Shown piece by piece: positions 1 through 7,244 of a stretch of 12,757 bases of DNA. Both the position numbers and the translations under genes were made by a program. This DNA comes from Akkermansiaceae bacterium UBA1518. Its GTDB lineage: Bacteria; Verrucomicrobiota; Verrucomicrobiia; Verrucomicrobiales; Akkermansiaceae. The DNA is taken from NCBI GenBank assembly GCA_002323895.1, contig DCQM01000014.1, positions 1-12,757 on the forward strand, in the 5' to 3' direction. The notes below the pieces were generated by a model. The model was not told the DNA's origin and did not search any database. It saw only the letters and a program-made list of their open reading frames with translations. The stretch's first letter is position 1. The number at the start of each line of letters is the position of its first letter.

Positions 1-1126
1 TGGTAAAATGAATCGTGATCAGCTTTCGAATACCGAAAAGGCGAGCATTGCTGATAAGGGAGAGGAGCTTACCATCGAATTACTCGACAAACTCGAAGAT
101 GCCTATCTTGATGCCCGCTCATACGATCGGAAAATCCGGACCCAGTTTCTTGCGGCCTCTTGGGATTGGATTCGTAATGAAAAAGGTGAGGAGGAAGCTT
201 CCACCTATATCGTCGAAAAAGAGATTTGGAAAGATCGTCGTGCTGAGGATGCCGAGAAGATTAAGATTTTGAGTCTTCGGGCGCCTTCTGAAGTCACTTT
301 TAAGGTCGACCCTCCTTTCACTTTAGTGCTCGAGCCTGGCGATCTTGTTAAGAAGGTTAATGTTGGTGATTTGAGTGCCAAACTCCGCGACGATACTTTA
401 GTGTCGGGTAAGGTCCTTCCTAGCCCAGTGATTATGGGGGTCGATGCTCTGGATTTTCGGACTACTGCACAGCGTGCTGAGGTTGAAGGGCTTGACCCGT
501 TTCCTGTTATCGAGGGCACTTGGCTCCTGACTCACGAAGCTCATCACGGGAATCATGATGGACACAGTGAGGGTAGCAATGTTGACCACCGAAACGAGTT
601 CAAGAAGATTTGGGACTGCCACATGGCGTGGCTAAGAGCTGAGACAGAGCGGCTTGAAAAAAAGGGCCGTGTTCCAACTCTTAATGATAAGTTTCGCGTG
701 AATTGGGATCAGATTCTTGCCTACGGGGAATTGGGGTATGATGCAGAAAAAGTTTATGAGGAAAGCAAAGCCCGGACCCTCAAGCGGAGTGGTCTTTTCG
801 ATCTTGACGGGTTTGCAGGCGCTAATCACAAAATCCACGGGAAGAAGTTTCCCCATCTTGAGATTCCACGCGCTAATGTTGGGTTTGAGTCCACCTTTAC
901 ACCCAAGTGGAATACTTACTACGCGATCTATTTTACAATCACCGGTTTACATGGTCTTCACGTGATAGGTGGCGCTCTTGTCCTTGGTTATTATTTGTTC
1001 TTTGGGCGTAAGATGTATGACTCTAACCCGGAATGGTTAGCAAATCGGGTCGAAGTAGGTGGGCTTTTCTGGCACTTTGTTGATCTCGTCTGGATCTTTC
1101 TCTTTCCGATTCTCTACCTAATGTAA
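1..1126 (+). CDS. Cytochrome c oxidase subunit III, 3' part, with a large hydrophilic insertion (5' end outside window)
   Basis: This is the C-terminal part of subunit III of a heme-copper cytochrome c oxidase, an inner-membrane protein that supports the catalytic subunit I. The frame is open to the window edge and the first ATG (position 8) has no visible leader, so the gene probably begins upstream. Counting from that ATG (372 residues), residues 1-300 are hydrophilic with no membrane helix. They include a His-rich patch at 176-194 (six His). Residues 303-332 form a helix carrying TGLHGLHV (312-319), and 348-371 form the last helix with FWHFVDLVW (354-362). These two are the signature last helices of the subunit III family. 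Ordinary family members have only a short loop before the TGLHGLHV helix, so the 300-residue stretch looks like an insertion. Alternatively the gene is split and this piece starts at position 8. The stop is TAA; subunit IV follows after 35 bases. The family call is firm, the full extent is not. Confidence 0.88.
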   Translation, partial: GKMNRDQLSNTEKASIADKGEELTIELLDKLEDAYLDARSYDRKIRTQFLAASWDWIRNEKGEEEASTYIVEKEIWKDRRAEDAEKIKILSLRAPSEVTFKVDPPFTLVLEPGDLVKKVNVGDLSAKLRDDTLVSGKVLPSPVIMGVDALDFRTTAQRAEVEGLDPFPVIEGTWLLTHEAHHGNHDGHSEGSNVDHRNEFKKIWDCHMAWLRAETERLEKKGRVPTLNDKFRVNWDQILAYGELGYDAEKVYEESKARTLKRSGLFDLDGFAGANHKIHGKKFPHLEIPRANVGFESTFTPKWNTYYAIYFTITGLHGLHVIGGALVLGYYLFFGRKMYDSNPEWLANRVEVGGLFWHFVDLVWIFLFPILYLM

Positions 1127-1161
1127 TCCTCACTTTTCCTGACCTCTAAACGCAAAAACTT

Positions 1162-1548
1162 ATGGCTGATTCCATCAAAGAAGTAAAAAAAGCGAAGAAG
1201 CTCTATCTATTTATCGGGACCCTGTTGTTTGTCTTCACCGTCGTTACGGTGATGGTAGCGTCGGTTGAATGGTTAGACTTCGGTGGCCATGGATTTGATG
1301 CAATGGACGCAACAATTGGTCTTTGTATCGCTGCATTTAAAGCGACACTCGTGATGCTGATATTCATGCACCTTAACCACGAGCGTCCGATGGTTTATTT
1401 TTTCTACGCTCTCGGATTAGTGATGGCATTTTTCTGTATGTGGTTGATTGGTTGGTCGATCAGCGATCCTATCGAGTTTGGGAATGAGTCTTACAGCGAT
1501 GGTTTCTACGATCCATCCAAACCAGCAACGGACGTTCACGGTCGATGA
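1162..1548 (+). CDS. Cytochrome c oxidase subunit IV (prokaryotic caa3-type family)
   Basis: This is a small accessory membrane subunit of bacterial aa3/caa3-type oxidase; in the family it supports assembly or stability rather than catalysis. The 128-residue product has three predicted membrane helices at about 14-34, 48-70 and 76-98. The second ends in the conserved stretch FKATLVMLIFMHLNHE (about 59-74), typical of the bacterial subunit IV family. A polar tail of about 30 residues follows. It lies 35 bases after subunit III and 24 bases before the next small gene on the same strand, consistent with one operon. The ATG was chosen because it directly precedes a short charged N-terminus rich in Lys and the first helix. 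No Shine-Dalgarno is seen; the leader is A-rich. Confidence 0.9.
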   Translation: MADSIKEVKKAKKLYLFIGTLLFVFTVVTVMVASVEWLDFGGHGFDAMDATIGLCIAAFKATLVMLIFMHLNHERPMVYFFYALGLVMAFFCMWLIGWSISDPIEFGNESYSDGFYDPSKPATDVHGR

Positions 1549-1572
1549 GCTGAAAACTAATAATAAAAAGAC

Positions 1573-1776
1573 ATGTCGATCAAAGGATTCCATCTTATTT
1601 TTATCGCGATAGCTTCGCTGTTTTGTGCTGGTTTTGGGGTGTGGGCGTTGTTCCTTGATGAGCAATCCTCCGGACTTGGTGTTAAAGCTTTTGGCATATT
1701 TACTCTAGCTGTTTCAGCAGGCTTAATCGTCTATGGTTTTTACTTTAGAAAAAAATCGAAGAACATCATCGTCTAG
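1573..1776 (+). CDS. Small two-helix membrane protein in the oxidase operon, function unknown
   Basis: I do not recognise this 67-residue protein as a named family. It has two predicted membrane helices (about 7-28 and 35-58) joined by a short loop, and ends in a basic tail (RKKSKN), which suggests a cytoplasmic C-terminus. It sits 24 bases after subunit IV and 13 bases before the next likely start, inside a run of oxidase genes on the same strand. It is therefore probably co-transcribed and may be an accessory or assembly membrane peptide of the oxidase; that role is inferred only from position. No metal-binding motif is visible. The ATG at 1573 is the only in-frame start that includes the first helix fully. 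Confidence 0.7.
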   Translation: MSIKGFHLIFIAIASLFCAGFGVWALFLDEQSSGLGVKAFGIFTLAVSAGLIVYGFYFRKKSKNIIV

Positions 1777-1789
1777 ATCTCAGAAAATT

Positions 1790-2011
1790 ATGATTACATC
1801 ATCCTCAATTCTTGCGTGTGCCACTTGTGCGAACGCTTTTAAGCATGGCGGCCAAGATGCCGCAGGCTGGGCGATTGCCTTGATGCTCCTCGTGATTGTT
1901 CCACTCATTACCATGGTGGTTTGGTTCATGCTGAAAATTGCAAAACGTGAGCGCGCCGGTTTGGATTCTCAGTATTGTGACGATTACGTCGCTCCCCCTA
2001 ATAACTCCTAA
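1790..2011 (+). CDS. Small Cys-x-x-Cys single-helix membrane protein in the oxidase operon
   Basis: This 73-residue protein is read from the ATG at 1790. A longer reading from 1733 would overlap the preceding gene by 44 bases and add a very basic stretch, so it is disfavoured. The N-terminal part carries CATCANAF (residues 9-16), a CxxC pair, followed by one strong membrane helix (about 25-48) and a polar tail. The CxxC pair next to a membrane anchor, directly before subunit II, makes copper or thiol handling during CuA assembly possible; this is inference. Small CxxC membrane peptides of this style occur, to my recollection, near oxidase genes in Planctomycetes and Verrucomicrobia, but no function is known to me. 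A lipoprotein reading is less likely because the Cys precedes rather than follows the hydrophobic segment. It lies 11 bases upstream of subunit II. Confidence 0.68.
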   Translation: MITSSSILACATCANAFKHGGQDAAGWAIALMLLVIVPLITMVVWFMLKIAKRERAGLDSQYCDDYVAPPNNS

Positions 2012-2022
2012 TTGTTTTACCC

Positions 2023-2835
2023 ATGTTTACATTACTCAATTGGTCAAAATGGCTCGGGATTCCCGAGAATTACTCCGATCACGGCGGCAATGTCGATCAC
2101 CTCATCGATATTGTTCACTGGTTTATGTTTGCTCTCTTCATTGGGTGGACTCTCTTTTTCCTCTTTTGCCTCTGGAAGTTTAGGGCTTCGAAGAATGCCA
2201 AGGCTAGTTACCACGGCGTCACAAATCACGTTTCTAGTCATCTGGAGATTGGTGTGGTGATCATCGAAGCTGTTCTTCTGCTCGGATTCGCTTTCCCTCT
2301 CTGGTGGGAGAGGACCGATAATTTTGAGGAGGTCACGCAGACCGATCCTGCTCGGGTTCGTGTCGTGGCATACCAGTTTGGATTTGGTTACCACTACCCC
2401 GGTGAGGATGGGAAGTTCGGCCGCATTGACCGGACCCTTGTGAGCCGGCCGGGAGATCCCTGCATTGATCCAGATGATCCAAATGGCTATGACGATTTCG
2501 TTTCAGGCATTTTGAAGTTACCGGTGAAACGTAATGCGATCCTCCAAGTCACGTCTACGGATGTGATTCACAACTACTCGATCGTGCCGATGAGGATCCA
2601 ACAGGATGCAATTCCGGGTCGTGATATTCCGATGTGGTTCATGCCAACCAAGGAGCTTGAGACCTATGTCGTGTGTGGTCAGCTCTGTGGTGAGAACCAT
2701 GCGAATATGCGTGGAGTCATGGAGGTTGTAAGCCAAAAATCCTACTCAAGTTGGGCTGCTGAACAAAGCAAGGCATCTCTCGAGAAGTCCCAGGAGGCTC
2801 TCGAAGCTGACAAGGCGGGTCTTGCACAAAATTAG
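2023..2835 (+). CDS. Cytochrome c oxidase subunit II (CuA subunit)
   Basis: This subunit receives electrons at the dinuclear CuA centre and passes them to heme a in subunit I. Of 270 residues, the two N-terminal membrane helices lie at about 28-51 and 75-95, and the rest is the periplasmic cupredoxin domain. The CuA ligands are all visible: His183 in DVIHNYS, then Cys218, Gln220 (backbone ligand position), Cys222, His226 and Met229 in CGQLCGENHANM. The motif QDAIPGRDIPMWF (194-206) is also typical. No CxxCH is present, so unlike true caa3 enzymes there is no fused cytochrome c; a separate donor such as a cytochrome c or alternative complex III is implied. Unusually, the aromatic stretch normally written QW-x-W is QFGF here (118-121), so both conserved Trp are Phe. 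It is the last gene of the operon, with a strong terminator 24 bases after the stop. Confidence 0.95.
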   Translation: MFTLLNWSKWLGIPENYSDHGGNVDHLIDIVHWFMFALFIGWTLFFLFCLWKFRASKNAKASYHGVTNHVSSHLEIGVVIIEAVLLLGFAFPLWWERTDNFEEVTQTDPARVRVVAYQFGFGYHYPGEDGKFGRIDRTLVSRPGDPCIDPDDPNGYDDFVSGILKLPVKRNAILQVTSTDVIHNYSIVPMRIQQDAIPGRDIPMWFMPTKELETYVVCGQLCGENHANMRGVMEVVSQKSYSSWAAEQSKASLEKSQEALEADKAGLAQN

Positions 2836-2859
2836 ATCTTCCTTACTCGTATTAAAGAT

Positions 2860-2888
2860 AGCCGGAGTGGCAACGCCGGCTGTTTTTT
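2860..2888 (+). terminator. Intrinsic terminator of the oxidase operon
   Basis: A GC-rich hairpin with arms AGCCGG (2860-2865) and CCGGCT (2876-2881) and a 10-base loop is followed after one G by six T (2883-2888). It lies just after the stop codon of subunit II, so it marks the 3' end of the oxidase transcript and separates it from the lipoprotein gene. Confidence 0.85.
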
Positions 2889-2946
2889 GCCATGTTTAAA
2901 AGGTGCTTTTTTTACGGCACTTGACCGCGGTGCTACCTTTCCCCCC

Positions 2947-3939
2947 ATGAATAAGTCGGCTGGGTTCTTTTTTGTGATCACTTTGGCGTTGGTTTCCTGT
3001 GGAGACTTGCTTGAGGTGAGGACAATCAGCCCGAAAGCTCAAAGATCATCAAAATTCAGCGAGAGTGGAAACGGGATATCGGGAATGGGCGGGTATGCAG
3101 ACGCGAAGGTCAAGAAGGAGAGTGAAGACATCGCTGTTGGAATGACTCCGGAAATGGCCGGTTATCTCCCTGAGAAGGTGGGAGATGACGTGGTAGTAGG
3201 AGATATGAAGCTCCCGTCAGACGATGACTTTGAATGGGCCCCGATGAATTTGGATACTGAGTTTAAGCTTGGCGACAAGTTTAAGAATCGTCCTAAAAAG
3301 AAAACTTCTTGGGTTTCCAGCTATCAAGAGGCTCGGCGTGAATCAATGCGCGAGGGGAAGCCCTTATTAATATGGTTCACCAAAACAGGGAGTCCGGGTA
3401 GTCCGATGTGCGCCCGCTTGCAGCGTGAGGTTTTTGCAAAGGCTGACTTTGAAAAATGGGCTAAGGAAAAATTGGTGCGGTTAAAAATTGATGCGACCGG
3501 CGGCAAACGGGAGGTGGATGAATTTGGCCAGTTGACTGGGTCAGTTACCGCTCGGCGCAAGTATGCCGAACGATTGAAGAAGCAGTTCAATGTCTTGGGC
3601 TATCCAACCTTGGTTGTGCTTCAACCTGATGGCGCGGTTTACACTCGCGAGCGCGGCTTTAGTCGGGGCGGAAAATCCGAGCTATGGGGAAAATTAAAAA
3701 ACGCAGCTCTCACAATTGATCACAATCATGGGGTATGGGAGCGCAAGATGGCAAAAAGAGGATATCGCAAGTGGATGGGAATGAATGACGAAGTGGTCTT
3801 TGCTAAATTGACCCGTTACTATAAGGGTAATCTCTGGCTCACCGAGCCTGATGGGAATCTTATTAAAACATCCCAAAAATATCTCTCCAAAAATGATCGG
3901 GGATGGATCATCGCAGAAAAGGAGAAGAGAGGGCTTTGA
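2947..3939 (+). CDS. Lipoprotein with thioredoxin-like domain (Ser-x-x-Cys site) and C-terminal SHD1-like domain
   Basis: This 330-residue envelope protein begins at the ATG at 2947, which gives a clear lipoprotein signal with lipobox LVSC (Cys18). An earlier in-frame ATG at 2887 would bury the signal and lies in the terminator T-tract. Residues 19-118 are polar and low in complexity. Residues about 120-255 resemble the thioredoxin_7/thioredoxin-like fold: LLIWFTKTG (140-148), then SPMC (152-155) where the CxxC is normally found, REVF (160-163), and a conserved cis-Pro in GYPTLVV (218-224). The first active-site Cys is Ser, so classical disulfide exchange is unlikely; Cys155 alone remains. 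Residues about 264-323 resemble the SHD1 domain found in planctomycete and verrucomicrobial secreted proteins (W at 264, PDG at 301-303, LSKND at 313-317, W320). It is separated from the oxidase operon by a terminator; a role in envelope thiol chemistry is inference. No clear terminator is seen in 3940-4007. Confidence 0.8.
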   Translation: MNKSAGFFFVITLALVSCGDLLEVRTISPKAQRSSKFSESGNGISGMGGYADAKVKKESEDIAVGMTPEMAGYLPEKVGDDVVVGDMKLPSDDDFEWAPMNLDTEFKLGDKFKNRPKKKTSWVSSYQEARRESMREGKPLLIWFTKTGSPGSPMCARLQREVFAKADFEKWAKEKLVRLKIDATGGKREVDEFGQLTGSVTARRKYAERLKKQFNVLGYPTLVVLQPDGAVYTRERGFSRGGKSELWGKLKNAALTIDHNHGVWERKMAKRGYRKWMGMNDEVVFAKLTRYYKGNLWLTEPDGNLIKTSQKYLSKNDRGWIIAEKEKRGL

Positions 3940-4007
3940 GTTTTTATTTGGGGGTAATGAGCGATCGCAAAAACTACGAACCCTCTAGAGACCTTCCTAA
4001 TCTTTTC

Positions 4008-6956
4008 TTAGTTGTTCGTCTGGCTGGCAACACGGATAAAAATTCTTGGCTCATCACCCGCGTAGATGATGCGGCGGAGCTTGAAGTCGAGTCCAAGGTT
4101 AGAATCACTATCAACTATTTCCAGCTCGCTAATCATCCAATTTTGAAGGTCCGTACTGCGTTGCGCCACAAAGCTGTAGGTAGGATCATTGATTCTTACA
4201 TTGACCGATATGGTGCCAGTCGTTGTGTCGTGCAAAGTGATCGGAGTGATTCCCGAATCAGCAGGATTTCCGCCAAAGAGGTATTCGTCCAAGTTAGAAA
4301 AACTGTCGCCATCGCTGTCATCTCCAGCCGCCGCTCCCGCCAAGCCTAGATTAGTCAGGTAAATATTGAATGCGGTTACGGTTTGAATGTAAGGAGTGAA
4401 ATCTTGAGCTTGATCGATGTCTGATCCAAGTGGCGCGAAAAGGTTTGGTGAGCCAAAGGTAGAGCCCGATGAGCCATCATCGTATCCTAAAAGTGTTTCA
4501 GAGGCATCATCGATAGGAGAAATTTCAGAAGAGGCATCGTTTTCGAGTTCGAAGATTTCAGAGCTACCGACACCATCAAGTGGAGCAATTCCTTCACCGG
4601 CAGGGCCGAAGATAATGGTGCCGGCGGAGTCCTTAAGCATGAAGGCAGTGTTGCTGGAATTGATCCGGATGTCATCAAGGTTGGTCCCTGTGATGAAACC
4701 TGGTGTTTCAAGGTGGATATTTGTCCAAGCATAACCATCAGTGGCGATTTTATTGACGCGATTGATTTCGGTATCAAGTCCACCAGCCATGCTGTTCCGT
4801 TCGATGAAGGTAAGTAAGGTGCCGTGGGAAATTGAAGACCAGGTGGCGGCATCGCTCAGAACAATCGTAGTGGAAGCTACAAACTTTCCCGAAGGAGCAA
4901 TTTTTCCAACTTCGATAGTCCAGTTGCTTAAGTTGATCGTTCCAGGTGTGTTGTCACCCACGACTGCGAGTTCAAACCAGTTCCCACCGTTTCCGATGAT
5001 TCGGCCAAAGTGGGAGTCGGTGGAAGCCGGAGCTCCATCTCCATCTGCGGCGGCGGTGCCACCATTTAAATAACGATCGGGCTCGACCGCGTTATATTCA
5101 TTGAGGACGACGGTTGGCGAGGGGTGTAGGACTTCGAGTAGAAAGACGAGATAGCTGAGATTGTTTGCGGTGGAACCACTATCGATTTGGATGGCTACTT
5201 CGTAGGTGCCTATGTCTGCGGTGGTCAGCAGGCGATTACTTGCAAGAGTCAGAGTGGCTCCATCGATTGTCATTTCTATAAAGTTGGGCATCGTGAGGCT
5301 CGTCACGCTGTGGGCTGAGTCGAAAAAGCTGGCTTCAGCGCTGTAACTTCCTCTGATTGCCTTGGTGGTGGAAATCGGGGTGATTCGAGGGGGGCTGCTT
5401 ACCGCAAGGAAGCCATTGAAAAGTTGTACTATTGAATCGTTGCTCCAGCGATTGGGCCGACCATAGCTGGAGGAGCTTCCGTCGTCGTAGTTTATATTGA
5501 GAGGATTGGTTGAAGCGGAGGGGTTGGCTTCCAAGCGGAAGACCTCGCTGTCGCCAACCGCGATCGGTTCGTCGCCAATTCCATTGTCATTTGAATCGGA
5601 GAGGGCGATGTTTTCCCCTGACGGACCGTAAATGATCTGATCGGCGGCATTTTTCCACGTGAACCGGGTGTCATCACTGCCGATGGGAGAACTGGGAGGG
5701 TGGGTGCTGTTGTCCTGATCAATGACAATAGAATCGTGCATCCAGATATTGGTCCAAGCGTAGCCATCGATATTAAGCCTAGAGGTTTGATTGAAGCTCG
5801 TGCCAAGGTAACGATTGCCTTCAGAGAAAGTGAGAACAGTACCGGCAGGAATACTTTCGAGTGCGACATGATCTGCGAGTTTAAGGATCTGGGTGCTATC
5901 CTTGTTGGTGATTTCAAGAGTCCATTTTCGGATGTCCGAGTTTTGGGTGACTACAAATTCAACCCAAGCCCCTCCATTACCTTCGATCCGGGAGAAGAAA
6001 GAATCAAATGGCGCGCCGGCCTCGAGTTCGTCACCGCCACCAAGATATTCCTCGGTGCCCACGGCATTGTATTCGTTCAGGATGATGGGAGTCAGAGCAG
6101 GTAGAACATCGATTTGGTATGTTTGAGATTTTTCGCGATTGGTGTTGTCGGTGGCAATAACTTGAAAGGTATGTGATCCGATATCGTTGTTGGTTGGGAT
6201 GCCAGTAAACCTACCAATACCATTGCTCACGGGGATCAAGCTCAGCCATGCTGGAGCATTTGAAAGAGAGAGTGAGATCGTGTCTCCGGGGTTTGGGTCA
6301 ATTGATCGAACTCGGTATTCCGATACCGAAAGCGAAGAACCAGCGATAACGCTTGTCTGGAAGGGCATCACAAAAAATGGGGGAAGGGGTGCCGGAACAT
6401 CCGATGAAATTCCCGGGGAAGCAATATCGTCGCTCGGATCGTCGCTTTCGTATGCCCCAAGAACACCATTACTGCTAAGCTCCCCAGGAACGGATTGACC
6501 ATCATTGTATTTTGCGAAGCTGAATCCTTCGGTGGCCGCTCCAAAGGTAAACCGGTCGACCAATCCTCCGCTGTTATTGAAAAGGTTGACCTCGTCCCCC
6601 GCAGATCCAAGGCCTGGGAAGTTGCTGATTTCGGCGTTGGCAATGACACGGATAGGGAGATCAAGATTCCATAGAGAGCGGAAAGTGGTGTCGGAAGCAT
6701 CGTTGAGCACAATCATTGAGGCTCCAGACTGCAGCACGTAAGCGGGAAAGCCCCCGGATGCCCCGGCAAGGCGGTCGTCGTCGTCGAAGCTGTATCCTGC
6801 TATGTTTATGGCCGTTGATCCCGTGTTAGTGATCTCGAACCAATCGCCATTGGCGGCGGTATCTGAGTGATTGCTATTCGACATGACCTCGGTGATTCTA
6901 AGTTGGGCACTGAGTGGGAGGGCAAGAGCTGGAAAGAGCAGGAGGGTCTTGATCAT
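4008..6956 (-). CDS. Secreted lamin-tail-domain protein with duplicated module and Ca-loop C-terminus
   Basis: This is a 982-residue secreted protein with a signal peptide (about 1-17, ending LPLSA). Residues about 18-165 look like a lamin tail domain: an ITEVM start, then DWFEITNTGS (38-47), then DEVNLFNNSGGLVDRFTFG (121-139). Residues about 190-287 resemble a cadherin/Ig-like repeat (GDTISLSL, GRFTGIPTNNDIGSHTFQV). Two copies of a ~210-residue module follow (about 291-500 and 617-840), each with LNEYNAV near the start, an IxGNGGxW motif, DGYAWTNI, and YDDGSS near the end; a second Ig-like segment separates them. A Ca-binding-like loop rich in Asp (DDSDGDSFSNLDEY, 879-892) precedes a C-terminal domain with RSTDLQNW (933-940), common in verrucomicrobial secreted proteins. 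No catalytic domain was seen, so adhesion, surface or matrix roles are the best guesses. The gene is convergent with the lipoprotein gene and divergent from xapX-deoA. Confidence 0.85.
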   Translation of the reverse strand: MIKTLLLFPALALPLSAQLRITEVMSNSNHSDTAANGDWFEITNTGSTAINIAGYSFDDDDRLAGASGGFPAYVLQSGASMIVLNDASDTTFRSLWNLDLPIRVIANAEISNFPGLGSAGDEVNLFNNSGGLVDRFTFGAATEGFSFAKYNDGQSVPGELSSNGVLGAYESDDPSDDIASPGISSDVPAPLPPFFVMPFQTSVIAGSSLSVSEYRVRSIDPNPGDTISLSLSNAPAWLSLIPVSNGIGRFTGIPTNNDIGSHTFQVIATDNTNREKSQTYQIDVLPALTPIILNEYNAVGTEEYLGGGDELEAGAPFDSFFSRIEGNGGAWVEFVVTQNSDIRKWTLEITNKDSTQILKLADHVALESIPAGTVLTFSEGNRYLGTSFNQTSRLNIDGYAWTNIWMHDSIVIDQDNSTHPPSSPIGSDDTRFTWKNAADQIIYGPSGENIALSDSNDNGIGDEPIAVGDSEVFRLEANPSASTNPLNINYDDGSSSSYGRPNRWSNDSIVQLFNGFLAVSSPPRITPISTTKAIRGSYSAEASFFDSAHSVTSLTMPNFIEMTIDGATLTLASNRLLTTADIGTYEVAIQIDSGSTANNLSYLVFLLEVLHPSPTVVLNEYNAVEPDRYLNGGTAAADGDGAPASTDSHFGRIIGNGGNWFELAVVGDNTPGTINLSNWTIEVGKIAPSGKFVASTTIVLSDAATWSSISHGTLLTFIERNSMAGGLDTEINRVNKIATDGYAWTNIHLETPGFITGTNLDDIRINSSNTAFMLKDSAGTIIFGPAGEGIAPLDGVGSSEIFELENDASSEISPIDDASETLLGYDDGSSGSTFGSPNLFAPLGSDIDQAQDFTPYIQTVTAFNIYLTNLGLAGAAAGDDSDGDSFSNLDEYLFGGNPADSGITPITLHDTTTGTISVNVRINDPTYSFVAQRSTDLQNWMISELEIVDSDSNLGLDFKLRRIIYAGDEPRIFIRVASQTNN
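4437..5108 (-). repeat. Second copy of the duplicated lamin-tail-protein module
   Basis: This encodes residues about 617-840 of the large secreted protein. It shares LNEYNAV, IxGNGGxW, GTLLTFxE, DGYAWTNI, GPAGE and YDDGSS with the first copy at 5457-6086. The similarity is clear in protein but diverged at DNA level, so the duplication is old. Boundaries are approximate. Confidence 0.7.
5457..6086 (-). repeat. First copy of the duplicated lamin-tail-protein module
   Basis: This encodes residues about 291-500 of the large secreted protein. It carries LNEYNAV, RIEGNGGAW, GTVLTFSE, DGYAWTNI, GPSGE and YDDGSS in the same order as the copy at 4437-5108. The second copy starts about 326 residues later. 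Boundaries are approximate. Confidence 0.7.
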
Positions 6957-7064
6957 GTTGTTAATAGAACTAAGGTAGTTTTTCTTTTCGTGAGTTAAAG
7001 AGGAAAGAATTTTACGAGAACTTGTTTGGTGATTTGGTGTTGAGACTTTCCATTCGTTAAGTGA
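6957..7064. promoter_or_regulatory. Divergent intergenic region between the lamin-tail gene and xapX-deoA
   Basis: The 108 bases between two divergent start codons must hold promoters for both directions. The region is AT-rich with T-runs. I could not assign convincing -35/-10 pairs, operators or a riboswitch. The only basis for this entry is the divergent layout. Confidence 0.4.
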
Positions 7065-7244
7065 ATGTCACTCATGGCAGTCGCATTCGCATCACTCGGG
7101 ACAGGATTAATAGTCGGCTTAATTTTCACTGCTTGCAAATTGCCACTTCCAGCACCGCCGTTTTTTGCTGGAGTCATGGGGATTGTGGGCATTTGGGGAG
7201 GGAGCAAATTATGGCTCTTGCTCGAGCAAGCCTTAAACCGCTAA
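7065..7244 (+). CDS. XapX-family (DUF1427) small membrane protein
   Basis: This 59-residue protein was found by reading a short frame upstream of deoA. Its core, SLGTGLIVGLIF (10-21) followed by LPLPAPPFFAGVMGIVGIWG (26-45), matches the pattern of the XapX domain: a first helix with LGxGLxVG, a central 'xPAPP' turn, and a second Gly-rich helix. The domain takes its name from genes near xanthosine phosphorylase; its function is not established to my knowledge. Two membrane helices are predicted, with a charged C-terminus (LEQALNR). The stop TAA ends five bases before the deoA ATG, so the two are very likely co-translated or co-transcribed, again tying the domain to a nucleoside phosphorylase. 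The start is the ATG at 7065; a second ATG at 7074 is also possible. The overlapping GTG at 7061 belongs to another frame that runs into deoA. No Shine-Dalgarno is seen. Confidence 0.75.
   Translation: MSLMAVAFASLGTGLIVGLIFTACKLPLPAPPFFAGVMGIVGIWGGSKLWLLLEQALNR

Noticed and set aside
2887..2946. Upstream ATG giving a 20-residue longer lipoprotein
   Set aside because: It starts right after the T-tract of the terminator and would place the lipoprotein signal internally; the ATG at 2947 gives a normal lipobox at residue 18.
3961..3968. GCGATCGC octamer, the cyanobacterial HIP1 palindrome
   Set aside because: Only two copies noticed (also at 10498-10505), not an enrichment; the gene content does not suggest a cyanobacterium.
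3903..4349. 148-codon plus-strand frame overlapping the end of the lamin-tail gene
   Set aside because: It lies mostly antisense to a well-supported 982-codon gene and overlaps the end of the lipoprotein gene; the translated sequence has no family resemblance.
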